Positions 21,867-30,646 of a stretch of DNA of 64,000 nt are shown here, one piece after another. A program made the position numbers and the translations under genes. Position 1 is the stretch's first letter. Every line of letters begins with the position of its first letter. The notes under the pieces are model-generated. The model made no database searches and was not told the DNA's origin. It saw only the letters and a list, made by a program, of their open reading frames with translations. Source of the DNA: Zopfochytrium polystomum (Eukaryota; Chytridiomycota; Chytridiomycetes; Chytridiales; Chytridiaceae); contig JAIVFJ010000119.1 in the NCBI GenBank assembly GCA_025765615.1, positions 62,001-126,000 of the forward strand. Reading direction: 5' to 3'.

Positions 21867-23186
21867 ATGAAGATCCTCGTCATTGGGGGCGGCGTAACCG
21901 GCCCAGCGCTCGCCCTCGCCCTCAAGCGGGCCGGCCACGAGGTCGAGGTCTACGATCGCGCGCGCCCGTTGCGCTACAGCCCAACACAGTCTGCCGCAAC
22001 CAACCCCGCCAACCCGACGGTGCCAGTGCACGAGCCGGGCGACGTGGGCGGCGGGCTGACGCTGATGGAGAACGGGCTGCGCGTGCTTCGGCACCTGGGC
22101 CTGCTGGACGAGGTGGTGGCGGCGGGCGCGGCGGTGGAGCGCATCGAGATGCGCAAGATCAGCAGCGAGCTGATCGCCTCGTTCCCCGTCGTCAACCACG
22201 ACGGCCTGACGACCGTCAACATCCTGCGCACGTCCATCACGCGCGCCATCAGCGCCGCGCTGAACCGCGAAGGCATCTTTATCAAGACGGACAAGCACCT
22301 CGTCGGCATCGAGCAGCCGCCCGAGGGCAGCGGCGCGCTGGGCGTCAGAGCCATCTTCCGCGACGGGACCGTCGCCGTCGGCGACATCCTCATTGGCGCC
22401 GACGGCGTGCACTCGGGCGTGCGCGGGATCCTGTTCCCGGACGTCAAGCCGTTCAAGTCCGGGTTCGTCGGGTACCTCGGGGTGTCCGAGTACGACGAGG
22501 CGTTCAACTGGCCGTCGCGAGCGCTGACGTTTTTCACGGACAGCGTGGCGGGCAAGTCGGCCATGATCATGCGCGCGTCGGAGCAGCGGATGCACTGGGC
22601 GCTGTACGAGACTGTGCAGAGCGAGATCTCGCACGACGACTGGGAGCCGTACTACGACCTGGAGGCCGAGTCGAAGCGGATCGCGGAGATGGCGCGCGCG
22701 TGGAACATGGGCGAGGCGATCATGCCCATGATCCACCGATCGGTGCGCATCGTGCCGCTGACCATCTACGACCTGGAGACGGCGCCGCAGTGGCACAAAG
22801 GCAACTGCGTGCTGGTCGGGGACGCGGTGCACGCCATGGTGCCGTTCATCGGGCAGGGCGCGAGCGTGGCGCTCGAGGACGTGGACGTCCTGACGGCGCT
22901 GCTATTGCGGCTGTCGGACCGGCCGCGGCTGGCGTTTGAGCTGTTCCAGGAAGCGCGCTACGCGCGGTGCAAGAAGATTGTCGAGAACGCGCGGCTGCAG
23001 GGCAAGCGCCAGTACGCGTCGTCGACCGTCGGCTCGGCCATCGGCAACGGCTTCCTCAAGCTGTTTGCGTTTATCGCGCGCGTCCGCAACGCCAACCTGA
23101 ACCCGGACGACATGCTAACGTACGACGGCTACGAGGCGGTGCGCCTGCTGCTGCTGAAAAAGGGTATCATTGGCACCTCCAGCTGA
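21867..23186 (+). CDS. FAD-dependent monooxygenase, tandem copy 1
   Basis: Intronless, 439 aa. The N-terminus MKILVIGGGVTGPALALALK is a dinucleotide-binding GxGxxG fold with the acidic end of strand 2 at VEVYD. Also present are GGLTLMENGLRVLRHLGLLD, the DG motif region GDILIGADGVHSGVR, and the GD motif CVLVGDAVHAMVPFIGQG that contacts FAD ribityl/phosphate. This is the flavoprotein aromatic hydroxylase (group A) architecture, which hydroxylates small aromatic or polyketide-like substrates with NAD(P)H. The substrate cannot be told. Codons are strongly GC-rich. A paralogue lies 1 kb downstream on the same strand. The leader is CT-, CA- and CCCT-rich. Confidence 0.9.
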   Translation: MKILVIGGGVTGPALALALKRAGHEVEVYDRARPLRYSPTQSAATNPANPTVPVHEPGDVGGGLTLMENGLRVLRHLGLLDEVVAAGAAVERIEMRKISSELIASFPVVNHDGLTTVNILRTSITRAISAALNREGIFIKTDKHLVGIEQPPEGSGALGVRAIFRDGTVAVGDILIGADGVHSGVRGILFPDVKPFKSGFVGYLGVSEYDEAFNWPSRALTFFTDSVAGKSAMIMRASEQRMHWALYETVQSEISHDDWEPYYDLEAESKRIAEMARAWNMGEAIMPMIHRSVRIVPLTIYDLETAPQWHKGNCVLVGDAVHAMVPFIGQGASVALEDVDVLTALLLRLSDRPRLAFELFQEARYARCKKIVENARLQGKRQYASSTVGSAIGNGFLKLFAFIARVRNANLNPDDMLTYDGYEAVRLLLLKKGIIGTSS

Positions 23187-24134
23187 ACTTGTTAGCTGAA
23201 CATTCAGCTGAACTTGCTCTCTCTCTCTCTGGCTCTGTCTGTCTCTGTCTCTGTCTCATTCTTTCTCTCTTTTTTTTGGGTGTGGGGGAGGAAAAGGCAC
23301 CATGCCAAACCTCGAACCCAAAAGTGTCCTGTCCGAACTTTTTTTTTCTTATTTTTGTCCCGCGTGTCGAGTCATTGTGTCTGTCTGTCTGTCTGTCGTT
23401 TTCCAGCACAAGACGCTCTGAACCTCATCATCAATCATCAATCGATCCATCATCATCAAACCACCGTCATAAAAAATATAAGTCGCGGTTCAGGCAGGCC
23501 GGCCCACGTGGAAAAATTAATTTTTTTTTTCCTGTTTGGAATTGCCAATGCAGGCGTGCGGCGGCGCGGTTGAGCAGCACAGCACACATTTGCAGATAGC
23601 CCGCTCTAAAACTTTGCAATAGAAACAATGCAGCCCAAAATGGGGAAAAACGTGGTTTCTGTTTGTCTTTTTCAATTTCTTGTATAGGAGGAAGAAGACA
23701 GGTGGAGAATGCATTGTATTTTGTGCTGGCCTGCAATGAGAAAAAAAAAAAAAATGGAGAAAGAAAGTCAATGAAGAATAACGCGGTCCATTGCATGTTT
23801 CTTTTTCTTTTTTTCATTCTTGGCGTCGTCGCCGTGGTCGTGGCTTATTTTGTTGTTTGTCTCTCTCCGTCTCCTCTCTCGCTCTGCCCGAGTTCCTCAC
23901 CCTGTCAGACTGTCTGTCTGTCTGACTCACTCACTCACTCTCTCTCTCTCCCTTCTGACTCAGTCCTCTCTCTCTCTCGCTCTCTCCATGCATCATCGCG
24001 AAAGAAGGAGAGGAAAACGTCACCGATCCCCCAACACACAGCACACACACACCAACGCGCCGTGTTCGCACACACCTTCACTCACACACGCACACACACA
24101 CTCTCACTCACACACACATCTCACTCACTCACTC

Positions 24135-24168
<34 letters not shown>

Positions 24169-24183
24169 GCCCGCCCAGCAGCA
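23187..24183. other. Spacer between the tandem monooxygenases
   Basis: No gene is seen. CT/GT-rich DNA and a T run occupy 23215-23350, with unique AT-rich DNA at 23400-23800. From about 23860 the sequence becomes CT-, then CA-, then CAA-rich up to the next ATG, echoing the leader of copy 1. Confidence 0.6.
24134..24168 (+). repeat. (CAA)n leader immediately upstream of a start codon
   Basis: About twelve CAA units end about 15 nt before the ATG at 24184. A CAA/CAG-rich stretch is also present in the leader of the first paralogue (about 21700-21725). Confidence 0.85.
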
Positions 24184-25473
24184 ATGAAGATCCTTGTGAT
24201 TGGCGGCGGCATCACCGGCCCCACGCTCGCGCTCGCCCTCAAGCGCGCCGGCCACGACGTCGAGATCTTTGACCGCATGCACGGCCCGGACCCGACCGCC
24301 GCCGACGCAGACAACCTCGCCGCAAGCACCGTCGACGTCGGCGGCGGCCTGACCCTCATGGAGAACGGCCTGCGCGTCTTCCGCCGCCTGGGCCTGCTCG
24401 ACCGCATCGTCGCCGCGGGCACCCCGTGCGACAGATACGACATGTGCAAGATCAACGGCGACCTCGTCGCGAGCTTCCCCGTCCACAACAAGGAGGACCT
24501 CGTCACCGTCAACATCCTCCGCAGCGCAATCACCCGCACCGTCTACGCCGCCCTGCGCGACGAGGGCGTCCGCATCCAGACCGGGAAGCAGCTCGTCGCC
24601 ATCGACCAGACGGACGACGGCGTCGGCAGCGTCACGGCGACCTTCAAGGACGGCACCTCGGCGCGCGGCGACATCCTCGTGGGCGCCGACGGCGTGCACT
24701 CTGCGGTGCGGCGGCTGCTGTTCCCGCAGCCGGAGCGGCAGCCGTTCAAGTCCGGGTTCGTGGGGTACCTCGGTGTGGGCGAGTACCGCGCCGAGTACGA
24801 CTGGCCGTCCAAGGCGCTGCACTTTTTCACGGACAACGTGGCGGGCAAGTCCGGGATGCTGATGCGGGCGTCGGAGACGGAGGTGCACTGGGCGCTCTAC
24901 GAGACGCGCGCGGAGGACGTGTCGCACGACGACTGGCAGCCGCTGTACGACCTGGACGCCGAGTCGGCGCGGCTGGCGGCGCTGACGGAAAAGTGGGGGC
25001 TGAACGCGTCGTTCGTCAAGATGGTGCGCGGGTCGAGCCGCATCATCCCCCTGACCATTTACGACCTGCACACGCTGCCCGAGTGGCACCGTGGCAACTG
25101 CGTCCTGGTGGGCGACGCCGCGCACGCCATGGTGCCGTTCCTGGGGCAAGGGTCGAGCATCGCGCTGGAGGACACGGACGTGCTGGCGAAGCTGCTCGCG
25201 CGGTTCCCCGCGGACCCGCGCACCGCGTTCGCGCTGTACCAGGAGGCGCGGTACGAGCGCGCAAAGGCCGTCGCCGAGGGCGCGAGGCTGCAGGGACAGC
25301 GCCAGTACGACATGTCGCCCGTCGGCGCAGTCATCGGCCATGTCGTGCTGCGCGTGTTTGCCTTTGTCGCGTGGGCCACCGGCGGGAACCTCAGCTCGGA
25401 ACAGGTGCTCGGGTACGACGGGCACCAGGCCGTCGACGCGCTGCTCAAGAAGAAGGGCTACTCGCTCGAGTGA
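24184..25473 (+). CDS. FAD-dependent monooxygenase, tandem copy 2
   Basis: Intronless, 429 aa, and clearly paralogous to the gene at 21867. It has MKILVIGGGITGPTLALALK, GGLTLMENGLRVFRRLGLLD, DILVGADGVHSAVRRLLFP and CVLVGDAAHAMVPFLGQG, plus the same FKSGFVGYLGVGEY region. It lacks about 10 residues around the N-terminal loop and differs throughout, so the duplication is not recent. Role as for copy 1: an NAD(P)H- and FAD-dependent hydroxylase of unknown substrate. The start is set by the ATG directly after the CAA repeat, matching the start of copy 1. Confidence 0.9.
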   Translation: MKILVIGGGITGPTLALALKRAGHDVEIFDRMHGPDPTAADADNLAASTVDVGGGLTLMENGLRVFRRLGLLDRIVAAGTPCDRYDMCKINGDLVASFPVHNKEDLVTVNILRSAITRTVYAALRDEGVRIQTGKQLVAIDQTDDGVGSVTATFKDGTSARGDILVGADGVHSAVRRLLFPQPERQPFKSGFVGYLGVGEYRAEYDWPSKALHFFTDNVAGKSGMLMRASETEVHWALYETRAEDVSHDDWQPLYDLDAESARLAALTEKWGLNASFVKMVRGSSRIIPLTIYDLHTLPEWHRGNCVLVGDAAHAMVPFLGQGSSIALEDTDVLAKLLARFPADPRTAFALYQEARYERAKAVAEGARLQGQRQYDMSPVGAVIGHVVLRVFAFVAWATGGNLSSEQVLGYDGHQAVDALLKKKGYSLE

Positions 25474-26310
25474 GTTTGTGTGTGGTACGAGAAGGAGTAA
25501 ATGAGGTCAACGGACATGCACTTTCATCGATGCGGGAATGAGGTGGAGGGGACAAGTTTCGAGCAGTTTGCTGTTTTCTCTTCTTTCTTGTTTTTTATTC
25601 TTTCTTGTTTTGTTTGCTTTTTGTGCACGAAAGGGGGTACCCACAGTGCATTACAGCATTGCATTGGCATAAGTGTAAACAGAATCGCGTTTGACAATAG
25701 AGCAAGTGTTAGCGTGCGTGCGTGTGTGTGTGTGTGTGTGTGTGCAAATGGATCTCCCAATATGCCTTTGTGTTTCTTCCTGGCTTCTTTGATAGTTTTG
25801 GTGTAACTGCGGGTGTGTTTTCATTGGCCAACTTTTCCTGCAGTTTTGTTCAACGGCAGATTAGTTTGAGCTGATCAGCAAACGGATTCAAACAAATGAG
25901 GTGTCCACAGATGTGCACATGCTGGATCTACCTTTATGCTAAAAATTGCGATTGGGAATCACGGCGATGTTGCACGATCGCTCTTTTTGTGGCACACAGA
26001 CAAGGCGAGCAGGCAGGTTGTGATTGGTGGCGCTGTGCCGTATATGGCACGCTGTTTTGTTTGTTTGATGCAGCTTTTTTCACTTACAAAACGAGCAAGC
26101 TAATTTTGACAGCATTTGCAGAATTGGTAGAACTACAACATATTAAAGTTTCATGAGGATTCGTTTCATTTTGGTGAACTTCTTCTAATTGTAATGGTGG
26201 AAAAGTCAGTACTTCGTCGGTGCCGGTTTGGATCGGGTTGGATCGCGAGAGAGGAGAGTACAGAGCAGGCTAGGGGGCCAGGAAAGCCCAAACCCGCAAC
26301 GAGAGAAGCC
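25474..26310. other. Intergenic region before U6 copy 3
   Basis: It contains the 3' flank of the second monooxygenase, with a (GT)n block at 25720-25744, and AT-richer unique sequence. No gene is supported. Confidence 0.6.
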
Positions 26311-26314
26311 TCTG

Positions 26315-26465
26315 TATACTCCCTCGTGTACTATTACCAAAATCTGTGACCGTCGCGCGGCTGTGTCGATGGGTACAGCCGGGTCCTAGCACATAGTAAG
26401 GCCGAATTGGTCGCCCCGAACCCGCGACGCGCTTGCGATGGCGACCATATTTGTTATATAAAGGA
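26315..26465 (+). promoter_or_regulatory. U6 snRNA promoter, copy 3
   Basis: Same blocks as copies 1 and 2: TATACTCCCTCGTGTACTAT at 26315 (-171), TGTGTCGATGG at 26362-26372 (-124), a block ending CCGAACCCGCGACGC at 26430 (-56), and TATATAAA at 26455-26462 (-31). Outside the blocks the sequence has drifted. Confidence 0.8.
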
Positions 26466-26485
26466 GTGCGACCACTCCAAGAAAC

Positions 26486-26517
26486 GTCTGTCCCTGGAAA
26501 CAGGGCAGACACATATG

Positions 26518-26548
<31 letters not shown>

Positions 26549-26612
26549 GGCTCCCTGTGCAAGGATGACACGCAAAACTAGAGTGGATTCCCCTTCGGGG
26601 GACATATTTTTT
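26486..26612 (+). ncRNA. U6 spliceosomal snRNA, copy 3
   Basis: The transcribed region is identical to copies 1 and 2, including the TTCG 3' hairpin, and ends in a T run at 26607-26612. All three copies are on the plus strand. Confidence 0.96.
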
Positions 26613-27353
26613 CTGTCCCCCCTTTCTTTTTCTTCCCCTCACCCGTCGTGACTTCAGGCCGCGCGTTCCCTCGGTGGCGACAGGATGTGGCTGCTGGATG
26701 GATCATCGCAGGGACGGACACTTTCCCAATCGCGGCTCGGGCGGATGCCGCCCACAATGTAGCAGCAAACGGGTCGCTTGGCGCGTTTGTAACAAACTCT
26801 CGGTCGTCTCGCTGGCACTTTTGGGCCAGGGAACAGGGCTGGCGGCGAGCACGAGTTTTCCGAAAAAGTGAGGGGGAGGGGAAGGCCCCGTCGGCGAATT
26901 GAACTGAGACCTTCCTTTTGTTTTGCCCCCGCAAATGTTTTCTATTGTTGCACGAGACGATCCTTCACACACACACATACACACACACGCGTTGGCTGAA
27001 CTTGCGGTCGGATGTACCTCGTCTGTCTGTCCTTGTGTGTTTGGATTCCAACCTCTGAATTTATCGCGAAACGAAGAAAACGGACACACTGTTTTGCATC
27101 TCTCTCTCTCTCGCTCTCTCTATCTCTCTCTCTTTTCCTCCTCCTTCCAAACGTTTTCATTCAAAAAAGAAAAAAAAAAAACGAATCACGATCCAATGGC
27201 CATGGTTGGAGAACGGAAAAACACAGCATCAACGAACTTCATTATTCATCAGGCTCAAGTTGAGATTTTTTCATGCCGTCAGATGTCAATGTGTGACGTT
27301 GCGCACTCTCCGTTCTTTCTCTTGCAAATGAATAAGAGAGAGAGAGAGAGAGA

Positions 27354-27391
<38 letters not shown>

Positions 27392-27943
27392 CAGGGTTGA
27401 GCTTGTAGACAAGAAAGGGCTGTGCGCGAGCAAACTATTGGCTGATCGCACCTTTCATTCATTTTTTAAATTTTGATTTTCGATCCAAAACCGTACGCTG
27501 ATTCTTCTTTTTTTACTTGTTGGTTCCCTTTTCTGGGTAAATGTAGAGCAGAAGACAAAAAGCATAAGTGGAAAAAAAAAGTGGGGGGAAACGCCTGCAG
27601 ACTGAGAGAGGCGTAGACAGAGACTTACAGGCACGAAGCGCACATTCGTTCCAATATGGTTCCGTATATCCCCGCTGGATCCCCGAAGCTCGAAAATAGA
27701 CCGCGGCCGGGCTCTGTCTGAACCGTCTGGCCTCGTTTGCTTGTTCCCCCCGGAGCCTATCGCCTGTCTCTCCATCCGTGTGTGGACCCGCATATAAACC
27801 CGAGGCAGCGAATTGCGGCATCCAGTCCACCCCCGTTCCGTTTCACTCGCCTGCGTCTTTTGACATTTTCTTTGTCTCCCTTTTCTTTGGGCCGTCGTTT
27901 CTCAAACACCACCCACCACCACCCGACAGCCCCTCGCACAGAG

Positions 27944-27978
<35 letters not shown>

Positions 27979-28112
27979 GGAGTGAGATAGAACTTTTCTC
28001 GCTTTTCTGTCTCATCGGCGCTTTCCTCACTCCGTGCCTGCCCGATCTATATTCCTCCTCTGTCTCTCATCCCAAAAAAAAAAAACCAAAAAAAAAAAAC
28101 AAAAACACAAGA
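26613..28112. other. Intergenic region upstream of the sugar transporter
   Basis: No gene is supported. It contains CT-rich (27100-27135), GA/GT-rich (27330-27390) and GA-rich (27950-27977) tracts. The last 200 nt are a likely pyrimidine- and A-rich leader of the transporter, ending in runs of A just before the ATG at 28113. Confidence 0.55.
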
Positions 28113-29741
28113 ATGCCCGGCGCATACACGCCGCAACGCATCGGCAGCAGCGGCTTCGGGGTCGACATCGGCCTCAGCGGCAACACGCTGCTGGCCGCCA
28201 TCACCGCCTGCTGCGCAACCGGCTTCCTCCTCGTCGGCTACGACAATGGCGTCATGGGCGGGCTGGTCAACACCCCGTCGTTCCAGCGCACCTTCAACAA
28301 CCCCAACGCCGACACCATCAGCGACATTGTGAGTCTCTACGAGATCGGCTGCTTCGTCGGCGCGCTGGCCACCTTCGCCATCGGCGACTGGCTCGGGCGG
28401 CGCGGCGCCATCGTCATCGGCGCCGCGTGGATGGTCGTCGGCGCCGTCGTGCAGGCGGCCGCGTCGAGCGTCGGCGTCATGATCCTCGGCCGCATCGTGT
28501 GCGGCGTCGGCATGGGCATCATCAACGCGACCGTGCCGATCCTGCAGGCCGAGACCAGCCCGGCCATCTCGCGCGGCAAGCTGGTCGCGCTGGACCTGAC
28601 GGTGCTCAACGTCGGCATCGTGCTGAGCTACTGGATCGACTACGCCTTCAACTACAGCTCCAACCTGCGCGACTCGGACGTCGCGTGGCGCGTGCCGCTG
28701 GCGCTGCAGTGCTTCTTTATCGCCCTCATCGCCGCGATCGCCCTCGCCATCCCCGACACGCCGCGCTGGCTCGTCAAGCGCGGCCGCGCCGACGACGCCG
28801 CCAGCGTGCTGGAGCGGCTGCTGAATGAGCCGCGCGACTCGCTGCGCGTGCGCAGCGAGCTCAAGGCCATCCAGGCGGCGCTGGAGCACGAGCAGGACGA
28901 GGCCGACAAGGTGCCGTCGTGGGCGCGGCTGCTCGCCCCCGGCGGCGGGCTGCGCGACGACGCGCTGCGGTCGCGGCGGCGGCTGCTGCTGGCGTGCTTC
29001 ATCCAGATGGCGCAGCAGCTCGGCGGCATCAACGCCATCATCTACTACTCGTCGACGCTGTTCCAGCAGTCGATCGGCCTCAACAACCAGGACTCGGCGC
29101 TGCTCGCCGGCGGCCTCAACATGTGCCTCGTTGTCGGCTCGACCATCTCGTACTTTCTCATCGACTCGGTCGGCCGCAAGAAGCTGCTCCTCTCGTGCAT
29201 CGCGGGCATGGCCGCCGTCATGGCCGTGCAGACGGGCCTCGTGTACAAGGTGCAGCAGCTGAACGACGCCGGGCTCGACAGCGCCGTGTACGGGCGGGCG
29301 GCGTCGTCCATGCTGTTTGCGTTCGAGCTGTTTTTCAGCATCGGATTCCAGGCGACCGTGTGGCTGATTCCGTCTGAGGTGCTGCCGCTCAGCATCCGAA
29401 CAAAGGGCTCGGCGCTGTCGACGGCCGCCAACTGGATCTGCAACTACGCCGTCGTCAAGTTCACGCCGATCGCCATCGACAACATCCGGTGGCGCTTCTA
29501 CATCATTTTTGCCATCCTCAACGCCGCGTGGCTGCCCATCATCGCCATGTTCCTGCCGGAAACCAAGGGCCGCTCGCTCGAGGAGATGAACGAGGTGTTT
29601 GCCACGGACGGCTGGCGCATCGGCAAGGTGGAGGACGGCGGCGCGGGGGGTGCTGGCCAGAACGAGCCGAACCCACCATACGAGGAGCCGACCCCGGCCG
29701 CCGAAGAGTTTCTCACCGTCGCCGCCGACGCCAAGCAGTGA
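28113..29741 (+). CDS. MFS sugar porter (hexose transporter type)
   Basis: Intronless, 542 aa, about 12 hydrophobic segments. Sugar-porter signatures are in order: GYDNGVMGGL in TM1, DWLGRRG in the loop after TM2, PDTPRWLVKRGR after TM6, QQLGGINAIIYYSSTLFQQS in TM7, DSVGRKKLL after TM8, and PETKGRSLEEM after TM12. It should import a hexose or related sugar with protons across the plasma membrane; the substrate is not predictable. The C-terminal tail is Gly/Pro/Glu-rich. The ATG follows an A-rich leader, and the codons are strongly GC-biased like those of the monooxygenases. Confidence 0.93.
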   Translation: MPGAYTPQRIGSSGFGVDIGLSGNTLLAAITACCATGFLLVGYDNGVMGGLVNTPSFQRTFNNPNADTISDIVSLYEIGCFVGALATFAIGDWLGRRGAIVIGAAWMVVGAVVQAAASSVGVMILGRIVCGVGMGIINATVPILQAETSPAISRGKLVALDLTVLNVGIVLSYWIDYAFNYSSNLRDSDVAWRVPLALQCFFIALIAAIALAIPDTPRWLVKRGRADDAASVLERLLNEPRDSLRVRSELKAIQAALEHEQDEADKVPSWARLLAPGGGLRDDALRSRRRLLLACFIQMAQQLGGINAIIYYSSTLFQQSIGLNNQDSALLAGGLNMCLVVGSTISYFLIDSVGRKKLLLSCIAGMAAVMAVQTGLVYKVQQLNDAGLDSAVYGRAASSMLFAFELFFSIGFQATVWLIPSEVLPLSIRTKGSALSTAANWICNYAVVKFTPIAIDNIRWRFYIIFAILNAAWLPIIAMFLPETKGRSLEEMNEVFATDGWRIGKVEDGGAGGAGQNEPNPPYEEPTPAAEEFLTVAADAKQ

Positions 29742-29869
29742 GTAGGGCCTTCTCTCGTCTTTCGCAGAGCGAGAAGTTGGTTAGGAATGGAGCCGTTGCC
29801 GACCACCGGCTTGGAAGGACTGCGCGCGGAGGAATGGGACTTCCAGACGACCCCTTTGTTTCTTTTCTT

Positions 29870-29906
<37 letters not shown>

Positions 29907-30646
29907 GGATTTCTCCTTTCGTTTTCTTCAAATTAGTTCTGCCATCCGAAAATGCTTGTTTTCCCTGGTAACCTCTCATTGACAGCACCTTCCTCTTCTT
30001 CTTCTACTTCCTTTTCTTCGCCTCATCATTCTGTGCTATGCGCTTTACCCTCGCCTCTCGCGGGGTTCCAACAAGTCCCCCCTTCCCCCCCATCCCATCC
30101 TCTTGTACGTAACCTTCTCTACGTTGCATCGTGGTGCCCAGGCGCCTCCTCGTCCTCCTTTGTTTGTTTTTTCCTTCCTTCTTAATATAAAACCCTTAAA
30201 ATCGAAAATCGCTTGCACGCCGCACTCCTGGACTTAAGAGCGACCCACCCTGCGTGTTCAGTCGGTCCCAGACCCGGCAACCCCCGCTGTTCAAGGCAAG
30301 AAGTTTTATCGCTTCGACACCTCCTCCTACCAGGAAAATCCCTGCTCCCACAGTGCGCAGATCATAGTAAATCTGCAGGAAAAAGAACGCGATAAACGAG
30401 AGCATCCACATACAATACAAAAAAAAAAAAAATAAAATAAAAAAAGGGGGGGGGGGGGGGGGGGGGCGGCTATGAAACAAAAGAGAAGGACGTAGCAGTG
30501 GCGATACCGCAGGGCGGCTAGATGGGCAAGATCTCGGAGCCCTTCGAGGCAGATGGGAGAAACACGTCCAGCGAAGCAAAAGCGGCTTTTTTTCGAAAGT
30601 TTTGGAACGTTTCCACTTTGTGGCACTTGTCACAAAAGACGGGCAA
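29742..30646. other. Intergenic region before MED16
   Basis: It contains a 35-nt T run (29871-29905) just after the transporter and an A-then-G homopolymer junction at about 30420-30466. No gene is supported; the open minus-strand stretch here has no recognisable content. Confidence 0.55.

Noticed and set aside
24133..25425. Long minus-strand open frame opposite the second monooxygenase
   Set aside because: It is the GC-rich antisense shadow of a gene with clear FAD motifs.
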